A stretch of DNA of 64,000 nucleotides from Lunularia cruciata. Its lineage: Eukaryota > Streptophyta > Marchantiopsida > Lunulariales > Lunulariaceae. The stretch is taken from assembly GCA_948567375.1 (NCBI GenBank), contig OX419761.1, positions 33,544,501-33,608,500 on the forward strand. Direction: 5' to 3'. Below are positions 13,601-26,200 of the stretch, piece after piece. Position numbers and translations under genes: made by a program. Below the pieces are notes generated by a model. It ran no database searches. It had not been told where the DNA came from and saw only the letters and a program-made list of their open reading frames with translations. The first letter of the stretch is position 1. Every line of letters starts with the position of its first letter.

Positions 13601-16600
13601 AAGAAGGAGCTCTCATTCCACAAGATAAAAGCCTAATAGGTAAGCTTTAGTAAACAAACACACAACTTTACAAAGATGTTATAACCATAATGATTCTATA
13701 GCTAGAGGCCTTACTTCTTTCTTGATTTTTGAATTTGCACTGTTTTATGCACAAACCAATTCTTTGGAAAGCCATGTGTAGTAGCTAACTTTAAATCAAT
13801 GGAATTATATCACCTTCTAACTTTAGTAACTCATGTAAGAGCTACTCAAAGTCCTCAATTAATTCATATAGAAAATTAAGTGGCTATACATATCATAGGG
13901 TGCATCCACAAAGAAGTAAAGTTTCTATACATAAGACATTATAATTGAAAAGATCCAACTAGTGGAGAAGAGTAACTACCAATCTTCTCCAACAAACCTT
14001 TGTGTTGTTCTAAATCTAATGCAAGCTCTTGATCCTTTTTCCTTAGAAAATTGCTCTTTTTGTAATTGATTTGACCATTCAAACATGATCTTCACCTCTA
14101 GGTCAAATGGCTTATTTAGCACTCAAACTCTAGCAAGTGGGTACTCTTGATCAAACTATCAACAAGAAGATCTTCCACTTGTCTTTCTTCTAGAATGCCT
14201 TAGGGAAAACTTAGATCCAACCTCTCTCAAGACATGGATTGACTTAGCATCTCATTAATCCAAATCAACACTTTGCTCAATTTTTGATATAGCTATTTCC
14301 AAAATGGTACTTTGAAGTTATTTATTATGGTATTCCAATTATAACCAATGAATAAGTGTATTTTTTTTCTTTCTTATATTGGATGTTGGGGGTAGATAAA
14401 GCCAAGGAGAGAATCAAAGGTGCATGAATAGATTCAGAGAGTAGATTTTATGGTTTGAGAGTAGATAAAGCAGAGTATAAAAGTAAAGGTATATGAATAA
14501 AATAATATTTAAGTTTTTTTATTTCAAGATGGTATAAAGATGGAGAATAGAGTTATATGGAAAGAGAGAAGATGATCCATAATTTTGCAATCATATGCAG
14601 ATGTATTCATGTTGGTGTGGTGAAAAAACACTATTAAGAATATCTAGGCTTCAAGTTACTCTAAAGATCATGAAAAGTCTTTCATCTCATCCAAAAAGTT
14701 GTCTCCTAAAGAAAGAGACTATGTTAGATCAACAAGCTTTTTTAGAGTATGTTGTAGTTCAAGACATTGAAACCCAACCAATTGGAAAGTAGAAATTCTA
14801 GATGCAAAGTCTCCAACTACAAAAGCATTACCTTTCTATTGGTACTTTAATGAATCAATAGATAGCCAAAAGAAAGTTTGGCTTTATTGCAATTTTTGGT
14901 ATGGGAGATTAGCATATTCAAGGTTACAAGGTAGCAAGAAATAAAGTAGAAAGTGCATCTACCATCATCTCCAATATTTGGCCAGAAAATGCACACACAC
15001 ATCACAAGAGTCCAATATAACCAATTGGAGAAATTTTGATGCTACATAAGTTACAATCCCTCCAAATCCCTATCCCTAATACTGGTTATATTTATTGTCA
15101 TGTAGATCCTAGTATTTTAAAACCATCCAAATCCTTCATAATCATATTTGTTCACCAAGTTTATACTGTATGCTTATTACCAAATTAAGAAGCACTTGTA
15201 TACTGTGTATTTGTAAACTAGTGAATGTTCCATCAAGACTCTAAGAATCACAGATTGCTAATAGTGCTATCATATCTTCTTTGAATAATCACAATAAGCT
15301 CATTTATTTAAGAGAGCAATGAATCATACTTGTTGAGCTTCCTTGACTTTGGCCTTTTTCAATTTTTTATGCATTGCTTTAGCTTATGAGGGTTTGAGAT
15401 CAAGGTCTAATAAAATCTTTCTTCCCTTGGAATAATACCTTTTTTACCATAGTAATATCATGTTTGGTTTGGTTAACAAACTTAGCTAAGACAATACAAG
15501 ATTAGCATCTCTTTGTCCAGTATGGTTAGCTTGGAAAATTTTATTTATGCACATGGATAGAATAAGCAAAGGAAGAGATACTTTGGTATCTTTATTTCCA
15601 ACTCTAGAAAACTTAACATATACACTACAAATTAGTTAGTCTTCTCATTCTTTTTGCTCTAGGAGAAAGAGACTTGAGTAGCCTTAGTAATATCAACATA
15701 TGATTTTAATCTTTATTCCAGCTCTTGTATAGCCTCCTTATAACTATTTTGGCTATAGTATATTCCTTTCAAATAGACATCAAGAGAACAAAAGAAAAAA
15801 CACCTCCATTATTGGTCTTGATCTCTTGTAACTCCATAATAATTGAAAAACGTTGTGTCTTTATATCTAGAACCTCCACTCTGACAAAGGTGATTTTAAT
15901 CATAGGTTAATACAAATAAGTTATCATAGCACACATTAAATATTTGAGTTCCTTTGTACTCTTATTGATATTCCTTTGCATCTATAAATGCATGTAGTAG
16001 CTTAAAGCAATCCACTAATATTTTAAAAAGTGAGAGAATCCCATGGAGGTACAATTACCTACCCCTTTGAAAAAATGTGTACATCTTGGACTCCAATGAA
16101 GTCATCTTTGACCAAAATTTGTACAAGAACTTGTCCAATCCACTTCAACCTTCAAATACAATTTAAGACAAAACTCCAAAGAGATATGAAAAGGAAGTTT
16201 CAAAGTTTCTAATTGTAAGTGCTCCACTTTACTCTAAATGGCTTGAGAAATTCATAACATCATATTTCCACTAGTCTAAAGCATTCCATAAGATTTTACT
16301 CTAGAATGACAAAAGAATAAGTAGATACAACCACCAAATTTCTTGACCGAATGTGTATTAAATGTGTATGTTTCAACCTCTAATGAAGTCACACTTTGCC
16401 AAAATTTGTACAATAGCTTGTATAAACTAGATACCTCCCCGAAAATTTTATCTTCATGGACCAAACCTATATATATATATATCTTATCTATATTATTGAT
16501 TTTTAGTAAATGAAGTAAAGGTGAGTATATATAAAACAGAGAATGTATTAAGTATGAATTTTCATCTTCTACGATGGGAATAATGAATAGTCTGGAAAAA

Positions 16601-19600
16601 TCAATCAAATGTCTTTCCTAACTAAGATTTTTTTAAAGTCTTGTTCCACAGGCTTGCCATATGTTGAGCTTTGAGTTGATTTTTAACGTGTCTTTCTTGT
16701 TGAGAATTGATACTTTTCTCTTTAATATGACAAGAAAGTTGGATTATATTTTCTACCAAGGACACTTTCAATTATCAAGTGTAGTAGGTACTTGAAAAAA
16801 TATTACAAATACATTGTATGTAATTATACATGTATTGAAAACTCAGATTCATCATCATGTAGTAATCTCATTAAAAATTATAAGGTTTAGATTTAGAGAT
16901 ATCAAGTCATCGATATAGCTTGGAAGACCACTCTCCTTAAAAGGATTTCTTCTCAATCTTTTTATTTGGTCAAACTAAGGCTATGTAGAAGGATTTTGCC
17001 TTTTGCAAGTTAATTTTCACTTTCTATCCAATATTGCTTGATTAGAGTACTAATTGTATTCCTAACTTGTACATTGAGTAAATGATAGTGATGGAGCGAG
17101 TTGAGTTTAGTTTTAAGAAGAGGATATAATATTATTTTCTACTCAAACCATAATGAAAATGGTTCATAAGTATCTCATCATACAAGTCTATTCAAATTTG
17201 GATGTTAGATTTTGGAAAATCAAACATAAAAGATATGGGATTTTTTTTCTTAGTCTTCCTTATCCAAACAAAATTATCTGTAGAAGAGATATATTAAGTT
17301 CTCATTTCAATGCACTTGAAAATATGAATATATAAACATACCAAAAGATAAACCATTTTCAATATTATTTGAAATTGTAAATTTTTCTCAATTGCAAAGT
17401 GGTAAAACATGCATGTTTGACAAATAAATTAGATTTAATAAAACTAGGAGTCAGATTGGCATATCAATAAAAAATTATGCTCAAAATTTTTACTTTTCAT
17501 GCTAATAAAACCATGGATTGTAAGTGAATAAGAAAAGATAGAATATAAATAACAAAGTTGAATTTAATCAAATTTTCTTATATTTTTATGAACTAAATCT
17601 ATTTGATATGCTTGAATTTTGCAAGATCACTTTTTGAAATAGTATGTAATATATTCCTTACATGTGTGACACTTAGTATTGAAAATTCAAATTATCAAGA
17701 ATGAAATTAGTGCCAAGAAAATACCAAAACTAATGATTGATTAGCCTTCTTAACAATTTACATAAGTCATATATTACTTCTATTTAATTTTACATTGAAA
17801 TTTGATAAGCTAGAGCTAGATGTTTCTTGAACATGGTAATTTTGATATGAAAGTTTCATAATATTACAAGTTTTGAATATGTTTATACCTCTAAGGCTTC
17901 TAGAGAATGTAAATATAGGTATGCCACTATCTTGGAATAGAAAGCAAGTGCATAAAATTGAAAAAGTCTTGAAATAGCATGACTATTATAATACAAATTA
18001 CAAGAAATAAGGTTTATGTGTTGTTTTCTAATTCAAATTTCCTTTTTCAAAGAAGATTGTGTAAAGCATTAGAAGAGGAGGGGATATAATAAATTAGTGA
18101 ATATAGTTTGGATAACTTGGAAGGAATGACCTAACAAATGTTTGCAAAAGAAACTTTCTTCTAGGTTGTTATTTTCATGCAATGTAGTTTGAGAGACTTA
18201 ACCAAAATAGCTCTATCCACAAAACCAACACAAGCACTAATCCTTTGTATTTAATGTAGTTGGATGAGTTTTACTTGATACTAGGATCTCACCTATCCCA
18301 CCAAGTGCTCTTGGAAGTCTAGATAGCCTAATCTTAGATGGAGATTAGAAGATTGGAGTTCAAAGACTCAAATTGGATGTCATATCTCAAGTTATACATG
18401 AAATACAAAACTCTATATATTTGGAGTTATAACTAACTAGTTATAGAAGTTTTATCTTGATCTTTAGCTCTTTAAAAAGCACTTATTAAGATTGCTATAA
18501 CAAGACAAAGACTTTCCAAAATTGGACCAAGATTTTTCCAAACACATGATTCACTATGGAATTGTGGCATTGTGTACTGATAGACCAAAGGAGAAACAAA
18601 TTAGTGATTCTACCTCATTTTTTAAAGTATGTCTCAGAGAATAGATGTATGCTTGCTTTGATTTTTGGTATCATTAGCAAAATCTAACAAGAATAATAAG
18701 ATTATTTCAAGTGCACAAGTATGAAAAGAGGTAAGATCTTTGATGCCTAAACTAAATCTTGGTGTCCCACAACTTGGACTTGAATGGTTTGCCTGTAAAG
18801 AGATGCCAGATCAGCATAAGTAAAATAGAAAAATGCAAGGAAGGAGCAAGCAAGCCAAAAAATATGCATGTACAAAATTTCAAAAGATTATAAGTATAAA
18901 GACAATACACAAGAAAAGCTTGATAATGTTAACTTAATTTGATTGCACATTATTATCATTAATAAGCACTCATAAACAAAGATGTTTAAATATTGATTCT
19001 TTTGGCACAAAAGTGCACCTCCTTATCTACTTGCTATGGGTATATGCAAAGAAGAAACTTATAACCTATAAAAGTACATATGTAAAGTAAAGAATTTTAA
19101 AGGAAATTTTTAATGACTTCTAAGTAGAAGTTCACATTCAAAATGACCACTAAAGTGAAAAATATATAGAGTTCTATAGAAACAATGATAGATAAAATAA
19201 CAATAGAGAATTTTGCGAGAGAAGTAAACAAGTAAAGCTTGATAACATTTTTGATGCAATATTAATATCATGAAATTAACATTCATGAACAAGGTTATGG
19301 AGAAATGGTTCCTTTAGGCACATAACTCATTTTCTTTTTTGGAACAACTTTGAAGATCAAATTAAGATCAAATGATTTTTTTTCATGGTGTCTTATCTCA
19401 TGTCTCTTTATTGGCCTTGGTTGTGTATTTCTTTTGTGTTTGCATAGGCTAGTTGGTTTAGCTCACTGTTGCTTTGCTCTTGGGCCCTAGAGTGTAAATG
19501 ATCTACTCTTTTATTTTAGGGTGGTTAAAAAATTATTTAGATTTTCTTCTCAAAATAACAAAACAACACTTAGACTTGAGTTCCTATAACTTAAAAATGA

Positions 19601-20461
19601 GGGATATGCACATTTAAGATTATAAATAAAGCATTTGATCTTCAAAATTGTCATTCTTGATATCACCTAAATTTCTATGATAAGAGCTTCTAAAAATACC
19701 ACTTTGATCTAAATCCATGAGTACAAGGCCTTTAAATACATGTATAATTTTAAATACTCAAAATTAGATAATCTTAAGCAATCTATGATTGTTGTATAAG
19801 GAGGAGTAGGAGCTCACATGTTGGTATATAACACAAACTTTGCTTTGTTAGTTCTAGAATTTGATGAAAGACAAGAGGTAGATTTTGGATCTAGTGCACC
19901 AACTCTAAGCATAAGAGGATTTAGTGTTCATCTAAGAGATTGAACCTTAAAATTAAATTTTCATTTCTAGATCTAGAGCTATGTTTTTCATTATTGGGAT
20001 TATAATACCCGTTGGTGCATGTACGCTTGATTTGGATATCTAGTTCTATTTAATTTATTAAAAGAAATGTTTATATAGAGTTTACACAAGTTTCTAGATT
20101 AGCCATGAGTAGTTAGAATTATTCATAGCCAAGGTTGAGGTGGTGCTATTTAGAAGAGTTTTAAATAATGAGCACCACTTGTTTATATTTTAATGTGTGG
20201 ATTTATATTATTCCTAAATATTTGGCTTTGAGGAGAGAGTTGAGAACTCTTGGATCCATAAGTCTTTTTAGTGGAAATTTTTCTATAGTCTAAATAGCAC
20301 TATGAAGAAATTATTGATCTATTTTTTGGGTTAAAATTTTTTTATATGCTTATGTATATTTGTCTATGAGTTTGGATATTCATTAAAATTTTGTGTAAGA
20401 ATTTTCAACTTATATAAACTCTCTCATTTCTAATGATAACATGGCTACATGTGAATACAAG
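10676..20461. other. AT-rich desert without recognisable genes
   Basis: Nearly 10 kb of very AT-rich DNA. The few frames are under about 110 codons, lysine/isoleucine/phenylalanine-rich and lie on both strands, as expected by chance at this composition. Two internal diverged duplications can be seen: about 16,072-16,132 against 16,354-16,417 (both carry AATGAAGTCA and CAAAATTTGTACAA), and about 18,900-19,020 against 19,220-19,330 (both begin around AAAGCTTGATAA). I see no RNA gene or transposon ends. Confidence 0.55.
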
Positions 20462-20700
20462 AAGAATGAGAAGACCCCATCAAGCCATACAAGGAAAAGA
20501 AAAAGAATGTAAAATGGTGCTAAGCCCCAATAGTAAGAGGAATCTGCCCTAAAACACCCAAAATATCTGAGCTATGCAAGTCTTATGGTCCACAAACAAT
20601 TGGAACATCCAAAGAAGCATCACCTAGTGTAACTGTTCTCATGTGGTTCGCACCAACCAATGCTCTCTGACTATCTCTAACTATCTTTGGTTCACACCAA
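20462..20700 (-). mobile_element. 5'-truncated LINE tail (minus strand)
   Basis: The reverse complement matches about 240 bases of the 3' end of the LINE at 38.4 kb, including GAAGACCCCATCAAGCC, a CCCCAATAG block, GAGCTATGCAAGTC, CACAATTGGA and the start of the CACCA(G/A)CCA run. The 3' end falls at the family's common tail; the 5' end is lost where a local tandem repeat begins. Confidence 0.7.
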
Positions 20701-20785
20701 CCAACGCTCTCTGACTATCTCTGACTCATTTCTAACTATCTTTGGTTTGCACCAACCAACGCTCTTTGACTATCTCCAACTCATT
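20646..20785. repeat. Short tandem repeat, three diverged units
   Basis: Three head-to-tail units of about 44-55 bp each begin with TGGTT(C/T)(G/A)CACCAACCAA and continue GCTCT(C/T)TGACTATCTC. The unit derives from the 5' edge of the truncated LINE copy it overlaps, so the array probably grew by local slippage after the LINE inserted. Confidence 0.75.
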
Positions 20786-22335
20786 TCTAATTTCTTAAGT
20801 TCTTTAATGAGGAATTCTTAGTGTCTTGGAGTTTTAACCTTGGACAACTGCTATAAAGTTTGGTTCCATATCTTCTTAGTTCATGTTATGCTATCTTAAT
20901 ATTTTTGAGAGACATGCTAACCTATCATCTATAAAGTACAATCACAATTATTCTAGATCTACTCAGACTAGATGGCCAATTTCAGTTACTAGAAAGGTGT
21001 ATTATTATTGGAAAACATTGAACTGCATACAAAAATACTCCAAGTTTAAGTTAATTTATCAATGTCAAGCATAGCATAAGATATGAATTATTAAGCTTAA
21101 GACTAAACTTTGCCCAATTAAAGTTAATGTTTGTTTGTGTTTCACTTAATAATATTAAGTTTTTTTGGTACAACTCTAACCACTAAATGCAAGCTTTTGC
21201 TATATTGGAAGAGGAGGTAGGAGAATAATTGTAACATTTAGACAATAGTTACTACAACTAATAAAAGAAGCCAAAATTATAATTGGTTTAGGACGTATTG
21301 CACATTACTAAAAGGAATCATATTCACCCATAAACAAACAATGCAGGGTTTTAGAATCTTCACTTGTAAACAAACACTATAAAATTTTAGCATAATATTC
21401 ATTTATGCTCCTTATGGAAGACTAGATCGCTAGACAAACCAAATAGAAAACACCTTCTTACAACATAGATAAACATATATAGTACAGATCTAATGGTTTG
21501 ATTCACATGAATGATGCATACTTCCATCTAAAAGTAGAAATTATACTTCAAGTCCAAAAAAGTAAGATATATGAAATAGTTGAATTTTCATCGCAAAATT
21601 TCTTTCATGCTTTCATTTCACCTCACTAAATAATTTATTATCTTCTCTTTCCTTCCTTGGTAAGTCTTTTATAGAGACTAAAATTTAACGTTTGTTTTTG
21701 TCTATTTTTCTCCAAGAATTAGAAAAGATTTCTTTGTTTTCTTTGCTTTATTCTTCCGGGGAGATTTGAATTGATTCTTCTCCATATTTTTTCTAGATAA
21801 TTTAATTTTTTCTACATATGTTATTCAAATTATAATACCCAACCTTTCTCCTAGTGTAGATTCTTTGAAACTTCTAAATTTTTTTTGGTCTTTCTTTCTT
21901 ATCGAGTAGTTCTTTTGTTTTTCCTTTTGGGCGACTAGCTCTACTACCGTCTTTTCTTTTGACCGCTTTTCTTCTTGTCTCTTCCATGGGTATATTTTGA
22001 GTCTATTTTCAAAATTTAGATCAATTCCTATGAACAGCCAATATCGTGGAAAATGTGATATGATCTGGCAATATGGTCTGATGGACGCGACAAGCATATT
22101 CTTTTATGTAAAGTGAAGCTTAAATCTAATAGATACATTTTAAAATATACACACTTATTCCATCCCAGTAAAGAAAATCAAATTCTAAGATTCTGTATCT
22201 TGTAAAATTTCTCTAGATAAAATTACTTTAAAATCCAACAAGTCGTATAATAGGTGAGCTTCTACCCATGCACCGGGTCCCCATACTGTGGTTTGCATAT
22301 TGGAGTAACTACAGTGACTTTTCTATTACCGTAGT
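20786..22335. other. AT-rich stretch, no gene seen
   Basis: No frame is longer than 90 codons. The longest, on the minus strand at 21,825-22,097, is a lysine/glutamate-rich low-complexity frame. Composition changes to higher GC near 22.25 kb, where the gene island begins. Confidence 0.5.
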
Positions 22336-23228
22336 TTGGTTGTGGTCGGGTTGGACGGCGTAGATCATAGATTCCGTCCAGTACAGTTCAAACTTCCTTT
22401 CCGCTCGGCTAGTCCAGATACCGGTAAAGAATATTCGCACGTCCAGATTTCAATTCAAACTTCAAATGATGGAGTCCAGGAGAAACCTGCGGCACTTCAC
22501 AGGAAAGCTAATTTGCTCGATGTCTTGGTCCAATTCCAGATGAGGTCGTCAGCTAGACCTATTCTCAGTAGAATTCAGATGTCACAAAACTTGCTCGCAA
22601 GAAGACGATTAGTGGAAGGCGCATGTGAGCGATTACAATACAACAGAGGAAGAATCTCTGGGCGGACGAAAGGTACACCGATTGTTTTGTTCTCAATTTT
22701 GCTATCGTTCGGTCTTCATCAAATGTAGAGCTTGTCCTATCATACGTATTACGAGGATTGCCTTTCATTTGCTTCCAGAAAGATTGGAAAGCAATTTAAT
22801 TGAGGAACAATTTTAGAAGATTTGCTGGGCAAGATTTGACATGTTTGTGTGCTGACAGCGACTGTCTTGCAGAGACGGACAGGTATCGAATTTCTTTCAT
22901 ATATAGCAATGAAATGAAAAAAAATTACAGAATTTTTTCTCGAAGATACGTTGCTGCAACTTGTGTTCTGATGATTGATTTCATGGATGATGTCGTTACT
23001 TGCGTACTTCTTTACTTCCAGTGGCTCTCATTTCTTGTTTGTGACGATCCTAAATCTGGTCGTTTGTACACGTTTCCAACCCCTGGATAGGAACAGTCCA
23101 TGTAGTGGACTTACTGTCATCTGGCGGAGGGACAATATCTTCTGGATATCCTACATTATGATATCTTAAATGGATATCCTACAATCGCACTTCTGTGCTG
23201 TGGAGTGTCTTCCATTAATCTTAGAGAA
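22336..23228 (+). other. Region upstream of the RCR ligase: promoter, 5' UTR or possible 5' exon
   Basis: A 130-codon plus-strand frame at 22,336-22,728 (TTG at its left end, no early ATG) has a coding-like amino acid mix with an arginine-rich C-terminal half and ends near a possible donor (AAAG then GTACAC). It cannot be joined in phase to the next exon through the obvious acceptor TTAATCTTAG at about 23,219. I therefore treat it as a possible extra 5' exon or a neighbour, not as part of the model. Confidence 0.3.
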
Positions 23229-26200
23229 ATGGACACTCATTCAAACGAGGGGGAGGCGGTCTTAGAACAATTGTCGCAACCTTGCGCGCTTACAGAAAGA
23301 AGAACCGCATCTCTTTGGAGTCATGTGCGAGGAGAGTTTGAAGATGAAGATGGAGATTGGGCAACAGGATTTATCGTCGCGGATGTTGTACCTACCAGAA
23401 AATCAAATCCAAGCAGCTGCCCTCAATTGTCAAAACTGAATCATGTTGAAACTCAAACGCGTGGGAACTTCTCAGGCGCCGTTGACGCTACAGGATCCTC
23501 GCATGATTTCGCCGTGTCGGAATCTGGTCATGAAGATGATAAGGTAGAATTCAGACTTGGACGTTCGTCGTGTTCTTTATCCAATGCTGCAGTTCCGATG
23601 CCGATTGGAGAGGACGGTTGCGAGAGAAAGCGTGGGACTAAACTTGATCAGATGGCATGCCTCGCTAATACATCAGACGAGGCTATCTTCACCTGCGAAA
23701 TATGCGGCAACTGGTGTTGTTTGAATGAACTCAATTCTCTATTCAGCTGCAACTGTCTCCTCTGCAATTCTTGTTGCCGTCGTCATGTAGAAAATTCTCT
23801 GGCCTATCTTCCAAATAATGCAGGTACCGGCAATATCAACTGGTCCACGCTTGCAGGCCCTTTTACACCAGGTCATGGAATCGAGAAGAAGAGAAGAATG
23901 TGTACTAGAGGTATGTTACGGGATGGTGTACATAGCGATATGTCTCTAATCTCTACAAAGAAAGGGAAGAAAGCTACGTTCCGTGCAACGGCATTTGGCT
24001 TCTCTGAAACCAGACTATACGTTGATTTGACTGGTGAAGCAAAATCTGGCAGTGAAGTAATCTCCTGTCTCAAATCCCATTGTTATGGTAGCTTGCAGCT
24101 CTCTGCCGCCCAGCAGTTTGCCCCAGAAGCTTTTTCGAAATGGGAAGAAGAGAGACTTAGATTTCTGTTTGACAAGTCGGACAATTACACTACATGTCCC
24201 AGCTGCAAGATTCCCATTGAGAAAGTACCTGAAAGTCTTCACCCAGGAATAGCTCTAACTGGTGTGCCGGAGTTGGACAGAACAGCCCCATTCGTTGAGT
24301 TTGACATAGAAGGAAAGCAGCTTACTCGTTCAGCTATCTGCCATAGAGCAACCCACCGGTTTAGATGCACCATGTGCTCTGCAGATTTTTGTGGGCAATG
24401 CATGCACTTGCCATACCATTTAGGAAGAACATGCGAGGAGGCTGAAGAGGAAAAAAATTCCATCAAATGTCTCTACTGCGATACACCGGTCAGGGACCTT
24501 ATAAATGAAGCAGAGCCCATGCTTCCAGTTTCAGTTCGAGAGTTGCGGAAAGAGCTGGACAGGGAACAGGTGGATGCTACCTGGTGCGTTGAGAAAAAAG
24601 ACCTCTTTGCAGTTCGAAAGCTTGCGTTGTCCGTGTGCCCAGACAAGGATTGCAGACGTCGTATTCGCTCAGCTTGCACGCGTAAACTAGAGTGTGGGCA
24701 CCATTGTGGGGGCGTCAGAGGCGAGCGAATTTGCTTGCCTTGTCTAGAGGTACTTGCAGACATTAATGTAGACAATGCGATGTGGTGGCTATCATGATTG
24801 TAGACCAACCTGCCTTGTAATTCTCAAGCGTGGATACGGATGCTTGTGGTATGGGACGAGGTGACAGATATTGTGGGTGCGATTCATGTGTCTATGCTAT
24901 TCACTCATGCAAAATGCACGTTTCTACATTTCTCTTCCAGCTTCCCTTTGAGCTTTTCTGGAGTAATATTAGAACTTGCAAAACATACTTCAACTTTGTC
25001 CAACGATAGAAACAGTATTAATACTATTGCTTTGAACAATAGTATTAATGCCCCAAGCATTTTACAGGTTGTCTTGATCGTACGCTGGAAATGTTGAAGT
25101 GGCTGTACTTTTGCTGTCCAGGGTGAGTGTCAACTTCAAGCACCTTCTCAATCACGAGGGCATTATCTACCTTCAGCAGACGACGACTGTTCAATCTGCT
25201 TGGTGGAGCCACTTCGTAGAGCTCCTTCTATACAACTCAACTGTGGTCATGTTGTGCACTTGGATTGCGCTAAGAAGAAAGTGGAAAATGGCTTTCCAGG
25301 CCCTAAAATTGGCTTCGGGTATTTAAGTTGTCCCCAATGTCCTGAGGTTATGAACCACCAATCCTTGAGTTCGGTATTGAAAGAACCTTTGGGCTTAATG
25401 ATGCAGGTAATCTTACAAGACTTGAGTCTATTACATCTTATGTTTACTAGTCGGAAAATCTGCCATTGTGATTAGATGTACATGCTTGCAACTCTACTTG
25501 CAGTTCCGCAGGCTGCACAGGTATGAAAGCTCATCTAACTCCGTAGCTGTGGGTTAGTTTGAGAATCAGGCATTGTTCGGCAATATTTGGACTTACATGA
25601 TTGTGATAGTTCTTGCTTTTCTTTTAGTACAGGTACGAGATAAAGCTTATAGAAGATTGAAGATGGACGGCTTATTGAGAACATCCAGGGAGTTGAAACC
25701 AGGTGGAAGGTTTGAGGGAAGACCTACAGATTTTGCCCTCCATCTTTATTCCTATTATCTGTGTAGTAAATGCTCTACACCCTACTTTGGAGGCCAACGA
25801 GATTGTGCAGAAAACAATGTGTAAGTAATATTCAAACCGTATGATTAGAGCTCTAGCTTGAAGTGACAGATGATACTGGTAGTTCAATATGATGAGAACC
25901 TTTCTTCCTAGTCTTTGAAGTAGATGGTCTATCCTCAGTCATTCTGACTTCTGATGTATCAGACATCCTAGCACTCAGCTTTCTTAGTCTCACCAGAGTA
26001 GACACTCCTAATTGCACTCAGCAATATTCAACTCACTCTCTCTCAGAGCCTTCAAAGATAGTACACAGCAGCACTCACGCAGCATGAAAGGTACCCCAGT
26101 GGGAAGCAGCATAGAACACACCCTAAACAAGGTACAAAGTGCTGGAAATGATCCTTGTATGAGAACTTACCTTAACATGAGCAGAGAGCACTCATATATA

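Noticed and set aside
25495-25530. A possible 17-bp mini-exon in intron 2 of the RCR gene (between a TTGCAG and a GTATG)
   Set aside because: It would shift the reading frame, while the direct 25406-25633 join keeps phase and aligns with the RCR family almost without a gap.
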